Assembly: GCF_010915725.1 (NCBI RefSeq) | Contig: NZ_JAAIJR010000028.1 | Coordinates: 1-52,445 of the forward strand | Length of the DNA: 52,445 nt | Direction of reading: 5' to 3' | DNA from: Thiorhodococcus mannitoliphagus | GTDB taxonomy: Bacteria > Pseudomonadota > Gammaproteobacteria > Chromatiales > Chromatiaceae | Part shown: positions 44,648 through 52,445 of the stretch, in pieces | Position numbering within the stretch: the first letter of the stretch is position 1 | How the letters are laid out: every line of letters starts with the position of its first letter | Position numbers and translations under genes: made by a program | The notes under the pieces: generated by a model | The model's database searches: none | Told to the model about the DNA's origin: nothing | The model's input: only the letters and a program-made list of their open reading frames with translations

Positions 44648-45406
44648 CTAGCTGCCAGCGGTCTCTCGCCGCCTGCGACTCCGGCTGCGCCTGAGCCTGA
44701 ATACCGTCCAGACTGGCCCAGAAGCCGCGTAAGTCACCGCCAGGATGAAAAGCACGAGCGGCGGATAGATATAGACCACCGCAAAGCCGAGCATGACGGC
44801 CACCGCAAGCAGAAAGGGCACCCGCCCCTGCAGATTGATCTGCTTGAAGCTCAGATAGCGAAAGTTGCTCACCATCAGCAGTCCGGCACTGGCGGTCAGG
44901 AAGGCGGCCAGCCAGGAGACATCCGAGCCGTCGATGCCGAGATCATTCGCCGTCCAGATACCCGTGGCGATGATGGCCGCGGCTGAGGGACTGGCAAGCC
45001 CCTGAAAATAGCGCTTATCGGCGATCCCGACCTGCGTGTTGAAGCGCGCCAGACGCAGCGCCGCAGCCGCCGTAAACACGAATGCGGCGAGCCAGCCTAC
45101 CTTCCCCAGCTCACCCAGCGCCCAGTGGTAGGCCACCAAGGCCGGCGCCACACCGAAGGCCACCATGTCGGAGAGACTGTCATACTCAGCGCCGAACTCG
45201 CTTTGGGTGTTCGTCATGCGCGCGATCCGCCCGTCGAAGCCATCAAGGAGCATCGCGGCAAGGATGCCGAGTGCAGCGGCCTCGAAACGATCCTGGGTCG
45301 CGGACAGCACGGCGTAGAAGCCGGCGAAGAGGGCCGCAGTGGTAAAGAGGTTAGGCAGCAGGTAGATGCCGCGCGGCCTGCGTCGCGGCCGAGGGGTCTC
45401 GTCCAT
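44648..45406 (-). CDS. pssA: CDP-diacylglycerol-serine O-phosphatidyltransferase
   Basis: 252 residues, a membrane CDP-alcohol phosphatidyltransferase. The signature DG..AR...G...D...D is visible as DGFDGRIARMTN, EFGAEYDSLSD. Several transmembrane helices follow (LLMVSNFRYLSFKQI, LLAVAVMLGFAVVYIY). The length fits the archaeal/Bacillus-type PssA. It makes phosphatidylserine, the precursor of phosphatidylethanolamine. The C-terminus is Arg-rich. Confidence 0.95.
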   Translation of the reverse strand: MDETPRPRRRPRGIYLLPNLFTTAALFAGFYAVLSATQDRFEAAALGILAAMLLDGFDGRIARMTNTQSEFGAEYDSLSDMVAFGVAPALVAYHWALGELGKVGWLAAFVFTAAAALRLARFNTQVGIADKRYFQGLASPSAAAIIATGIWTANDLGIDGSDVSWLAAFLTASAGLLMVSNFRYLSFKQINLQGRVPFLLAVAVMLGFAVVYIYPPLVLFILAVTYAASGPVWTVFRLRRSRSRRRRETAGS

Positions 45407-45671
45407 AGTCGTCAGTGGTATCGGTGGGAGCTGTTGGCAGCGCAGAGTATAGCCGCGGATCCCTCAGTGCCGAAAGAAAGCCGGGCCGGGACTTGCAACT
45501 GGACTTGACCGCCCGCAGTGGATCGAGGCGGGGACTTCGTTTTGTCATAGACTTGCGTCATAGTACCTTCAGCTTGACTGGAGACTCGACCCTTCTGGTC
45601 CACCTAGCCTGCCGGATCAGCAGAGCAACGCGCCGCGACGCGCTCCCAATCACTGCCGCCTGGGAGGTGAC
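45407..45671. other. Divergent promoter region of pssA and hoxE
   Basis: 265 bp with no gene. TTGACC (45504-45509) and TTGTCA (45542-45547) are the only -35-like hexamers I see on the plus strand, and neither has a convincing -10 at proper spacing. GGGAGGTG precedes the hoxE ATG (45672). Confidence 0.35.
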
Positions 45672-46166
45672 ATGACACTGCAGCACGCCAAACCGCCAAT
45701 GCCGAGCGACGACAAGCGCTGGAAACTGGTCAACGCTACGATGCGCCGAAACGGCTATGCCGACCATGCCCTGATCGAGACCCTGCACAGCGTCCAAGAC
45801 GCCTTCGGCTATCTTGACGAGTCATCCCTGCGCTTCGTCGCCGCATCCCTGGATCTGCCACTCAGCAAGGTCTTTGGCGTCGCGACCTTCTACCACATCT
45901 TCATGCTCAAGCCGAAGGGCCGCCACGCCTGCGTGGTCTGCACCGGAACGGCTTGCTATATCAAAGGGGCTGGAGCACTCTTGGAAGGTATCGAGGAGCG
46001 CTACGACGTCAACCCAGGCGAGACCACGGAAGACGACAAGCTTTCGGTGCTCACGGCACGCTGCGTTGGCGCCTGCGGACTGGCGCCGGCCGTCGTGCTT
46101 GACGGTGATGTCATCGGCAAGCTCGCCTCGGATACCCTGGTCGCCAAGCTCGAGGAGCTAGACTGA
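45672..46166 (+). CDS. hoxE: NAD-linked hydrogenase HoxE, 24-kDa [2Fe-2S] subunit
   Basis: 164 residues, homologous to NuoE. The [2Fe-2S] ligands are in [11 protein letters not shown] and [27 protein letters not shown] is the family core. It forms part of the diaphorase with HoxF and HoxU. GGGAGG precedes the ATG. It is followed by hoxF with a single base between the stop and ATG. HoxE-containing five-subunit enzymes are the cyanobacterial and purple-bacterial type. Confidence 0.95.
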   Translation: MTLQHAKPPMPSDDKRWKLVNATMRRNGYADHALIETLHSVQDAFGYLDESSLRFVAASLDLPLSKVFGVATFYHIFMLKPKGRHACVVCTGTACYIKGAGALLEGIEERYDVNPGETTEDDKLSVLTARCVGACGLAPAVVLDGDVIGKLASDTLVAKLEELD

Positions 46167-46167
46167 T

Positions 46168-47787
46168 ATGCATCTGGAAGACTTGGCCGAGAAGGCTGCC
46201 GAATTCGAAGCGGAAGAGGCTCACGTCACGCATGAGGTCCGTGTGTGCATGGCCGCGAGCTGCCAGTCCTCAGGCGCGACCCATGTGCTCGATGCGCTCA
46301 ACCAGACCAAGGGCGACGGTGACGCGTCCTGCAAGGTCAAAGGGGTCGGGTGCATGGGGCTCTGCTCGGCCGGCCCCTTGGTCGCCGTGGCCGACAAGGG
46401 GGCCGATCTCGCCGGCTCCGTGCTCTACCGCGATGTCACCCCAGAGGATGCCGCCGACATCCTCGGCAGTGTCGGCGGATCGCCCGTAGAACGGCTGCGC
46501 TGCCCCACCGAACAGCCATTCTTCGCGCGTCAGCGCAAGATCGTGCTCGAAAATTCGGGCATCATCGATCCGAACAGCTTCAAGGGCTATGTGGCGGCCG
46601 GCGGCTACGCATCGCTGGTGCAGGCGCTCTCCGAGATGACCCCAGCCGACGTCCTGCGCGAGATCACGGCAAGCGGCCTGCGCGGACGCGGCGGTGGCGG
46701 CTATCCAACGGGGCTCAAGTGGTCGACCGTCGCCAAGATGCCGGGCGATCAGAAATACGTCATCTGCAATGCCGACGAGGGCGACCCCGGTGCCTTCATG
46801 GACCGCGCGGTACTCGAATCCGACCCTCACCGCGTGCTCGAGGGCATGGCGATCGCCGCCTACGCCGTGGGCGCGAGCAAGGCCTACATCTACGTCCGAG
46901 CCGAATATCCGCTCGCCGTCGAGCGCCTGCAGACCGCCATCCGCAAGGCGAAGCGGGCCGGCTTCCTCGGCAGCAAGGTCGCCGACACCCAGTTCAGCTT
47001 CGAGGTCGAGATCCGACTCGGAGCCGGCGCCTTCGTCTGCGGCGAGGAGACCGCGCTCATGGCCTCCATCGAGGGGCTGCGGGGGCAGCCGAGACCGCGA
47101 CCGCCCTACCCGGCCGAGTCCGGCCTCTGGGGCTGCCCGACCCTGATCAACAACGTCGAGACCTTCGCCAACATCGCGCCCATCATTCGCGAGGGCGGTG
47201 ACTGGTTTGCCTCCATCGGCACGGACAAATCCAAGGGGACCAAGGTGTTCGCGCTGGCCGGTAAGATCGAGAACACCGGACTGATCGAGGTTCCAATGGG
47301 GACAACCTTGAGGGACATCATCGAGGTCATCGGCGGCGGCATCCCGGACGGCCAAAACTTTAAGGCGGTCCAGACCGGCGGCCCCTCCGGTGGCTGCATC
47401 CCGGAGGCCCACCTGGACATTCCAGTGGACTACGACAGCCTCAAGACACTGGGCACTATGATGGGTTCCGGCGGCATGATCGTGATGGACGAGACCTCAT
47501 CCATGGTCGACGTCGCCCGCTACTTCATGGAGTTCTGCATGACCGAGTCTTGCGGTAAATGCGTTCCCTGCCGCACGGGCACTTATCAGATGCACGGCAT
47601 CCTCGACAAGATCACCAAGGCGCAGGCAAGCCACGCCGACCTCGCGCTGCTGGAAGATCTGTGCGAGGTCGTCCAGGCCACCAGTCTCTGCGGACTCGGA
47701 CAAACGGCGCCCAATCCGGTGCTCAGCACCTTGCGCTACTTCCGCCAGGAGTACGAGGAGAAGCTGCAAGCGGAGGACGGCGCATGA
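46168..47787 (+). CDS. hoxF: NAD-linked hydrogenase HoxF, FMN/NAD-binding subunit
   Basis: 539 residues. It opens with a HoxF-specific thioredoxin-like [2Fe-2S] domain ([27 protein letters not shown]). NADH/FMN binding is at [13 protein letters not shown] and [23 protein letters not shown] [4Fe-4S] cluster sits at [13 protein letters not shown] with the later Cys in [12 protein letters not shown]. It passes electrons between NAD(H) and the clusters of HoxU. Unusually, a 315-bp gap separates it from hoxU. Confidence 0.96.
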   Translation: MHLEDLAEKAAEFEAEEAHVTHEVRVCMAASCQSSGATHVLDALNQTKGDGDASCKVKGVGCMGLCSAGPLVAVADKGADLAGSVLYRDVTPEDAADILGSVGGSPVERLRCPTEQPFFARQRKIVLENSGIIDPNSFKGYVAAGGYASLVQALSEMTPADVLREITASGLRGRGGGGYPTGLKWSTVAKMPGDQKYVICNADEGDPGAFMDRAVLESDPHRVLEGMAIAAYAVGASKAYIYVRAEYPLAVERLQTAIRKAKRAGFLGSKVADTQFSFEVEIRLGAGAFVCGEETALMASIEGLRGQPRPRPPYPAESGLWGCPTLINNVETFANIAPIIREGGDWFASIGTDKSKGTKVFALAGKIENTGLIEVPMGTTLRDIIEVIGGGIPDGQNFKAVQTGGPSGGCIPEAHLDIPVDYDSLKTLGTMMGSGGMIVMDETSSMVDVARYFMEFCMTESCGKCVPCRTGTYQMHGILDKITKAQASHADLALLEDLCEVVQATSLCGLGQTAPNPVLSTLRYFRQEYEEKLQAEDGA

Positions 47788-47884
47788 GGCAGCATCGCGA
47801 CGCGTCCGCGTTTCCGGCACCACACCGAGCCAGCACCGCGCTGACTCCTAGCGAGGCTTCGCCTCAGACCGACGCGTCATGCCA

Positions 47885-47940
47885 TCGGTATCGCTATCGT
47901 CGGTTCGATACCGATACCGATACCGATACCGATACCGACG
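47885..47940. repeat. CGATAC hexamer tandem repeat with inverted arm in the hoxF-hoxU gap
   Basis: Five perfect CGATAC units run from 47906 to 47935. Just upstream, CGGTATCGCTATCGTCGG (47885-47902) is their partial inverse, so the RNA can form a hairpin of about 18 bases per arm. The rest of the 315-bp gap (47788-48102) has no gene or RBS except GGAGGC before hoxU. The array could act as terminator, stabiliser or slippage-prone site. Confidence 0.75.
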
Positions 47941-48102
47941 GCCTTGGATGGTCGGACGCTTCATCGAAATTTGACTCATCTACAAGCATTTTGCGCCCTC
48001 TAAGGATCCTAGGCGCTGTTTGAATCAGCGCCACTAGATCGAGCGCCAGCGCCCACTTCGAGGCCTTTCGCCGCCAGCCCCTGACGACTACCCGGAGGCA
48101 CC

Positions 48103-48834
48103 ATGCCCCTACCAGTCACGCCGCCAAACATTCGCGCCGTCACCCTCAAGATCGACGACCAGGATCTCTCTGCCCGTGAAGACGAGACCATCATCGAGGT
48201 CTGTCGTGAGAACAAGATCGCGATCCCTAGCCTCTGCTACCTCGATGGCCTTTCGGTATGGGGCGGCTGTCGCCTCTGCATGATCGAGATCGCCGGTCAA
48301 GGCCGACTCGCCGCTGCCTGCTCGACGCGTGTCGCCGAAGGCATGGAGGTCCGAACCAATACCGAGCGGCTGCAGCGCTACCGCCGCACCATCGTCGAGA
48401 TGCTCTTCGCCGAGCGCAATCATGTCTGCTCCGTCTGCGTCTCCAACGGCCACTGCGAGCTTCAGACCATGGGCCAGAGCTGCGGCGTCGACCATGTCAG
48501 AGTGCCCTACCGGCAGACGCCTTATCCGGTAGACAGCTCGCATGAAATGTTTCGCCTCGATCACAACAGATGCATTCTCTGCACCCGCTGCGTCCGGGTC
48601 TGCGACGAGATCGAAGGGGCACACACCTGGGACGTCATGGGGCGCGGCAGCGACTGCCGTGTGATCACGGACCTGGCGCTGCCTTGGGGCCAGAGCGAGA
48701 CCTGCACCAGCTGCGGCAAGTGCGTCCAGGTCTGTCCAACCGGCGCCCTCGTGAAGCAGGGTACTTCCGCCGGCGAAATGGTCAAAGACCAACACTTCCT
48801 GCCAATTCTCGCGCGCCGGAGACATGCCCAATGA
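48103..48834 (+). CDS. hoxU: NAD-linked hydrogenase HoxU, iron-sulfur subunit
   Basis: 243 residues, like the N-terminus of NuoG. [2Fe-2S] ligands are in [18 protein letters not shown]; the His-containing cluster in [13 protein letters not shown]; two [4Fe-4S] motifs are [13 protein letters not shown] and [16 protein letters not shown]. It links HoxF with the hydrogenase dimer. GGAGGC precedes the ATG. The stop overlaps the hoxY start (ATGA). Confidence 0.95.
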   Translation: MPLPVTPPNIRAVTLKIDDQDLSAREDETIIEVCRENKIAIPSLCYLDGLSVWGGCRLCMIEIAGQGRLAAACSTRVAEGMEVRTNTERLQRYRRTIVEMLFAERNHVCSVCVSNGHCELQTMGQSCGVDHVRVPYRQTPYPVDSSHEMFRLDHNRCILCTRCVRVCDEIEGAHTWDVMGRGSDCRVITDLALPWGQSETCTSCGKCVQVCPTGALVKQGTSAGEMVKDQHFLPILARRRHAQ

Positions 48835-49373
48835 GCACGCCGAACAAGATCACCGTCGCCACCACCTGGCTGGACGGCTGCTCCGGATGCCATATGTCCT
48901 TCTTGGACATGGACCAGCGCTTGGTCGATCTCGCGCAGCAGATCGACATCGTCTACAGCCCCCTGGTGGACACCAAGGAACTGCCGGATCAGGTCGACGT
49001 CGGCATCCTTGAGGGCTCCATCAGCAACGATGACGACCTGGAGAAGGCCAAGACCTTTCGCAAGCACTGTAAACTGCTGATCAGCCTCGGTGACTGCGCC
49101 GTGACCGGCAACGTCCCGGCCATCCGCAACCACTTCAAGCTCGCGGACGTCATGGATCGCGCCTACCGCGAGAACGTCACCCTGCAGCCGCAGATCCCGA
49201 CCCGCTGCGTGCCGCCCTTGCTAGAGACCGTGAAGCCGATCCATGGCGAGGTCAAGGTCGACGTCTTCGTGCCAGGCTGCCCGCCGCATGCGGACGCCAT
49301 CTGGTACGTGCTGAGCGAGCTGATCGAGGGCAGAACGCCAGACCCCAGCAAGGTCACACGCTTCGGCGCCTGA
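48831..49373 (+). CDS. hoxY: NAD-linked [NiFe] hydrogenase small subunit HoxY
   Basis: 180 residues from ATG 48831 ([20 protein letters not shown]), overlapping hoxU. Proximal [4Fe-4S] ligands are C17 and C20 ([11 protein letters not shown]), then GDCAVTGN and [11 protein letters not shown]. It has no signal peptide and no membrane anchor, so it is a cytoplasmic group 3d enzyme. It pairs with HoxH. A longer frame upstream through hoxU is a shadow. Confidence 0.95.
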   Translation: MSTPNKITVATTWLDGCSGCHMSFLDMDQRLVDLAQQIDIVYSPLVDTKELPDQVDVGILEGSISNDDDLEKAKTFRKHCKLLISLGDCAVTGNVPAIRNHFKLADVMDRAYRENVTLQPQIPTRCVPPLLETVKPIHGEVKVDVFVPGCPPHADAIWYVLSELIEGRTPDPSKVTRFGA

Positions 49374-49416
49374 GACCAAATCTCACGAAAGAACTCCGAG
49401 CCAGCAGGAATCCCCT

Positions 49417-49704
49417 ATGAGCGAAGCCACTTACGAGACCGGCGTCATCGTCGCGCTGCTTGAGCGCATGCGCACGCAACGCCTGCCGCGCGCGCTCGAC
49501 CTCAAGGAAAAGGTGGACCGAGGCGAGCGGCTCGACAGTTTCGACATCTACTTCCTCCAAGAGGTCTTCGAGGACGCCCAACAACAGCAACCCCATTGGG
49601 GACAGCATCCAGAGCTGCAGGACATCATCGCCAAGCTCACCCACCTCTATCACGAGATCACGGCCAAGGCCTTGGAGAACGAGGAAAAGGCCGCCTCGAC
49701 CTGA
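49417..49704 (+). CDS. Unknown 95-aa protein between hoxY and hoxH
   Basis: 95 residues, acidic and mostly helical ([20 protein letters not shown], ..[16 protein letters not shown], ..[17 protein letters not shown]). It has no Cys, His cluster, signal peptide or membrane segment. ATG 49417 has a weak upstream GGAAT. It sits between the two subunit genes of the Hox hydrogenase with 43 and 58 bp gaps, so it is almost certainly co-transcribed. It could be an assembly or stability factor; I recognise no family. Confidence 0.7.
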   Translation: MSEATYETGVIVALLERMRTQRLPRALDLKEKVDRGERLDSFDIYFLQEVFEDAQQQQPHWGQHPELQDIIAKLTHLYHEITAKALENEEKAAST

Positions 49705-49762
49705 GCACCGCCGCACCCTCACCTCTTCTCGTCACTGGCTATTTGCACAGGGGATCGCCGCC

Positions 49763-51190
49763 ATGAGCCGCACCGTCACCATCGAACCGGTCACCCGCAT
49801 CGAAGGACACGCCCGCATCACTCTCCAGCTTGGCGACGGCGGCGGGGTCGAGGATGCCAAGTTCCACCTAACCCAGTTCCGCGGCTTCGAAAAGTTTTGC
49901 GAAGGCCGCCCCTACCGCGAGATGCCGGCGCTGACCGCGCGCACCTGCGGCATCTGTCCGGTCAGTCACCTGCTGGCCTCCAACAAGGCCTGCGACCATC
50001 TGCTCTCGGTGAGCATTCCGCCGACGGCCGAAAAGCTACGCCGGATCATGAACCTGGCGCAGCTCACCCAATCGCACGCCCTGTCCTTTTTTCATCTGTC
50101 GTCGCCGGACCTGCTCATGGGCTGGGACTCGGACCCAGTCTCGCGCAACATCTTCGGCGTCATGCGCCAGTATCCCGACCTCGCGAAAGACGGCATCCGG
50201 CTGCGCCAGATCGGTCAAAGCATCATCGAGACCCTGGGTGGCAAGAAGATCCATCCGACCTGGGTGGTGCCGGGCGGCGTCAGCGAACCCCTAAGCCAGG
50301 ACAAGCGCGACGCCATCCTCAAGCTCCTGCCCGAAGGGCTGGAGATCGCCAAGCGCACCTACGACTTCTTCAAGACCCTGGTCCCCAAGTTCAAGGACGA
50401 GGCCGACCACTTCGGCACCATGCCCACGCTCTTTTTCAGCCTGGTCACGCCCAAGGGGAACCTAGAGCACTACGACGGCGTGCTTCGCGTCAAGGACGCC
50501 AAAGGCAACATCCTGGAAGACATGGTGCCACCCTGGGAGTACGAGCGGCTCATCGGCGAAGCCGTCGAGGACTACAGCTACATGAAGTTCCCCTACTTCA
50601 AGGCCCAGGGCTATCCCAAAGGCATCTACCGCGTCGGCCCCTTGGCCAGGCTCAACAACGCCAACGCCTGCGGAACGCCGTACGCCGACGTCGCCCTCGC
50701 CGAGTTCCACATGCTGCAGGAATCCGGCCCCATTGCCAGCAGCTTCCACTACCACTATGCGCGGCTGGTCGAGATCATCTATGCCATCGAGATGATTGAG
50801 CGCCTGCTCAAGGATCCGACCATCCTCGATACCCGTGTGCGCGCGCGCGCGCGCAGCAACCGCTCCGAAGGCATCGGAGTCGCCGAGGCCCCGCGCGGGA
50901 CCCTGATGCACCACTACCGCATCGACGACGACGGTCTCATCACCTGGGTCGACCTCGTCATCGCCACCGGCCACAACAACCTGGCGATGAACCAATCCAT
51001 CCGTCAGGTCGCCGATGCCTATGTCGATGGCAACGACCTCCAGGAAGGCATGCTCAACCGCGTCGAGGCCGTCATCCGCTGCTACGACCCCTGTCTGTCA
51101 TGCGCCTCGCACGCCTTCGGACAGATGCCCCTGACCATCGAACTCAAGGACGCCTCGGGCCGGGTCGTCGATACCATGACGCGCGGTTGA
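49763..51190 (+). CDS. hoxH: NAD-linked [NiFe] hydrogenase large subunit HoxH
   Basis: 475 residues from ATG 49763. The Ni-Fe site is made by L1 RTCGICP (C62, C65) and L2 DPCLSCASH (C444, C447, H450). The 25-residue tail AFGQMPLTIELKDASGRV.. after His450 is removed by HoxW. VEPVTRIEGHARI-type start (IEPVTRIEGHARIT) is typical. Together with HoxY it forms the catalytic dimer that exchanges H2 with the HoxEFU diaphorase. A longer frame upstream is a shadow. Confidence 0.96.
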   Translation: MSRTVTIEPVTRIEGHARITLQLGDGGGVEDAKFHLTQFRGFEKFCEGRPYREMPALTARTCGICPVSHLLASNKACDHLLSVSIPPTAEKLRRIMNLAQLTQSHALSFFHLSSPDLLMGWDSDPVSRNIFGVMRQYPDLAKDGIRLRQIGQSIIETLGGKKIHPTWVVPGGVSEPLSQDKRDAILKLLPEGLEIAKRTYDFFKTLVPKFKDEADHFGTMPTLFFSLVTPKGNLEHYDGVLRVKDAKGNILEDMVPPWEYERLIGEAVEDYSYMKFPYFKAQGYPKGIYRVGPLARLNNANACGTPYADVALAEFHMLQESGPIASSFHYHYARLVEIIYAIEMIERLLKDPTILDTRVRARARSNRSEGIGVAEAPRGTLMHHYRIDDDGLITWVDLVIATGHNNLAMNQSIRQVADAYVDGNDLQEGMLNRVEAVIRCYDPCLSCASHAFGQMPLTIELKDASGRVVDTMTRG

Positions 51191-51199
51191 GGACTGGAC

Positions 51200-51697
51200 T
51201 TGAAGACGCTGATTATCGGATACGGCAGCCCGATTCGTGGAGACGACGCCTTGGGGCCGCTCGCGGCCGATCGCCTTGCGGGTCTGGAACTGCCGAGCCA
51301 CGTCGAGGTGGCCTCAAGACACGTTCTGACAGCAGAGATGGTGGCGGATCTCGCCGACAAGGATCTGGTGATCTTTCTCGATGCGGCCGTGGATCTCGCC
51401 CCGGGCGAGGTGCGCTGCCAACCGCTCGCGCCAGATGAGCATGCGGTCTCGACCATGGCACATTTTCTCGATCCCCGAGAACTCCTGGCCTGGTGCGAAA
51501 CCCTCTACCAACGCGTACCCGACGCCTACCTCATCACTGGCGGCGGCGATTCGTTCGACTATGCCAGCTATGAGCTAACCCCCATCGCCGAGTCCGCAAT
51601 CGAGAAAATGCTCGACACCGTCAACAAGCTCCTCGCTCGCGAGCAAGTGGCGGATCGGACCTCCGCGCGCCCTCAACCGCAGGCTCTCGGCAGTTAA
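51200..51697 (+). CDS. hoxW: Hox hydrogenase maturation protease HoxW
   Basis: 165 residues. The family opening LIIGYGSPIRGDDALGPLAA has the Ni-binding Asp in GDD; the second Asp is in VIFLDAAVD and the His in EHAVSTMAHFLDP. It trims HoxH. The start is TTG 51200 (no ATG available), preceded by GAGGA 9 nt upstream, and it lies 9 nt after hoxH, so TTG could limit expression. It closes the hox operon. Confidence 0.92.
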   Translation: MKTLIIGYGSPIRGDDALGPLAADRLAGLELPSHVEVASRHVLTAEMVADLADKDLVIFLDAAVDLAPGEVRCQPLAPDEHAVSTMAHFLDPRELLAWCETLYQRVPDAYLITGGGDSFDYASYELTPIAESAIEKMLDTVNKLLAREQVADRTSARPQPQALGS

Positions 51698-51864
51698 AAT
51701 GGGCGCGCTCGCAGCGGCCCTACCCTGATCGATATCCATCGACCCCACCTCCGGGGGATTCACGATGAGCGCCGGCCTTGAGACCCACCCCTCGCCTTAA
51801 CCGAGCCTCAGCGTGCGTCTTGGGGGCGAGCAGCCTGCCAATCATAAGGCGCAATACGCGATCA

Positions 51865-52012
51865 CTCTGACGCCCTCGTTTTGGCAGTGAACATGAGTTG
51901 GCTCTATTCGCAGGCGCTGGTGGATTTCTGAACCGTCGATGCGGCAGTGAACCCGGTGTGGGAGGTGTGCCGTGCCTCGACGGCTTTCTGAGCTGCCTAT
52001 GGGGCAGTGAAC
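51865..52012 (-). CRISPR. Type I-F-like CRISPR mini-array, 3 repeats and 2 spacers, no cas genes
   Basis: Repeats of 28 nt lie at 51985-52012, 51925-51952 and 51865-51892, separated by two 32-nt spacers (51953-51984 and 51893-51924): exact 60-nt period. On the minus strand the first begins GTTCACTGCC and ends GCAGCTCAGAAA, matching the type I-F consensus. The second shares GTTCACTGCC and TTCAGAAA but is altered in the middle. The third keeps only GTTCACTGCC plus a partial end, as expected for the far terminal repeat. The direction of transcription is right to left. The leader side is replaced by a 183-bp repeat, and no cas gene is present in the window. This is likely a remnant or an orphan used in trans. 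Confidence 0.8.
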
Positions 52013-52032
52013 GCGGATCTCTATAGGCGCCT

Positions 52033-52445
52033 AGCCTCGTAGGGCGGATGCCCGATAGGGCGATCCGCCATCACGATACCGAGCAAAATGGCGGAACCGC
52101 TATCGCGTTCCGCCCTACGCGGGCTCCCGGCGGCGGGGAGAAGAAGCGACGCATCAGGGTTCACCGCCGCGCCCCCTGCGTCAATCCTCTGACCACGAGC
52201 CGATGGCGGCGACCCAGCCTCGTAGGGCGGATGCCCGATAGGGCGATCCGCCATCACGATACCGAGCAAAATGGCGGAACCGCTATCGCGTTCCGCCCTA
52301 CGCGGGCTAACGGCGGCGGGGAGAAGAAGTGACGCATCAGGGTTCACCGCCGCGCCCCCTGCGTCAATCCTCTGACCATGAGCCGATGGCGGCGACCCAG
52401 CCTCGTAGGGCGGATGCCCGATAGGGCGATCCGCCATCACGATAC
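52033..52445. repeat. 183-bp tandem repeat running off the window end
   Basis: Units start at 52033, 52216 and 52399 with an exact 183-nt offset; two complete units and the start of a third are seen. Each holds the inverted repeat TAGGGCGGATGCCCGATAGG against GCGGAACCGC and TTCCGCCCTA, a REP-like palindrome, followed by a GC-rich spacer. Units differ at only a few bases (CCC to AA near 52125/52309, C to T near 52146/52329, CACG to CATG near 52195/52378). The array probably continues beyond the window. Confidence 0.9.

Noticed and set aside
45483-45496. GG-N10-GC (TTGCA at the -12) resembling a sigma54 promoter before hoxE
   Set aside because: Only the -12 half fits well; the -24 half (CGGGCC) is poor. 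It is too weak to list as a promoter.
47906-47935. Possible CRISPR-like array in the hoxF-hoxU gap
   Set aside because: A 6-nt unit with no spacers is a simple tandem repeat.
49460-49762. Upstream extension of hoxH
   Set aside because: The extra sequence is Arg/Ser-rich and overlaps the small gene at 49417-49704. MSRTVTIEPVTRIEGH at 49763 is the usual start.
51865-52012. Tn7-like CRISPR-associated transposon
   Set aside because: No TnsA, TnsB, TnsC or TniQ gene is in the window; the array alone cannot support that reading.

Overview
The window looks like a chromosomal segment of a purple sulfur gammaproteobacterium (Chromatiaceae). The pointers are high GC, an Isp-type [NiFe] hydrogenase operon in the order small subunit-isp1-isp2-large subunit known from Thiocapsa relatives, a five-subunit NAD-linked Hox hydrogenase, a DsrC-family protein and a BLUF photoreceptor. 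The genus cannot be decided from the sequence alone.

Left third (about 0.4-24.4 kb): a complete BREX type 2 (Pgl) anti-phage system on the minus strand, in the order pglW - pglX - pglY - pglZ - brxD - brxHI. It is broken up at three junctions by small cassettes. Between pglW and pglX lie a DUF559 nuclease-like gene, a PIN toxin/antitoxin pair, a YgiT-type zinc-finger gene and hicA-hicB, all co-directional; hicB ends 5 nt before pglX. Between pglX and pglY lie higBA and a vapBC pair on the opposite strand, an addiction-module gene, an intact Uma2 gene and a broken Uma2 gene. Between pglZ and brxD lies another vapBC/fitAB pair on the opposite strand. Palindromic repeats sit at many of these junctions and supply start codons, stop codons or internal coding sequence to BREX genes. 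A 282-bp tandem duplication carries a copy of the pglW 3' end.

Middle (24.4-37.3 kb): a MITE-like element with a target-site duplication, a secreted Gln/Gly/Pro/Ser repeat protein, then the Isp-type uptake hydrogenase region (hypC divergent from hynD, hupH, hynS, isp1, isp2, hynL). This is followed by 6-phosphogluconolactonase, a response-regulator receiver protein with a C-terminal membrane anchor, a DsrC-like protein lacking the penultimate-type cysteine, a Tat-exported serine hydrolase and a BLUF protein. Two different MITE-like elements fill the gap before purL.

Right third (37.3-52.4 kb): housekeeping genes (purL, rlmB, rnr, tRNA-Leu, pssA), then the bidirectional hydrogenase operon hoxE-hoxF-hoxU-hoxY-(unknown 95-aa gene)-hoxH-hoxW. 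The two hydrogenases plausibly link H2 to the quinone pool or thiol/sulfur chemistry (Hyn/Isp) and to NAD(H) (Hox). After hoxW there is a three-repeat, two-spacer type I-F-like CRISPR remnant with exact 28+32 nt spacing and no cas genes in the window. It abuts a 183-bp tandem repeat that runs off the end.

The most unusual features are the BREX system interleaved with toxin-antitoxin cassettes, the orphan I-F mini-array, repeat elements that became coding sequence, and the odd DsrC paralogue near the Isp hydrogenase. All identifications are by reading motifs; no database search was run.
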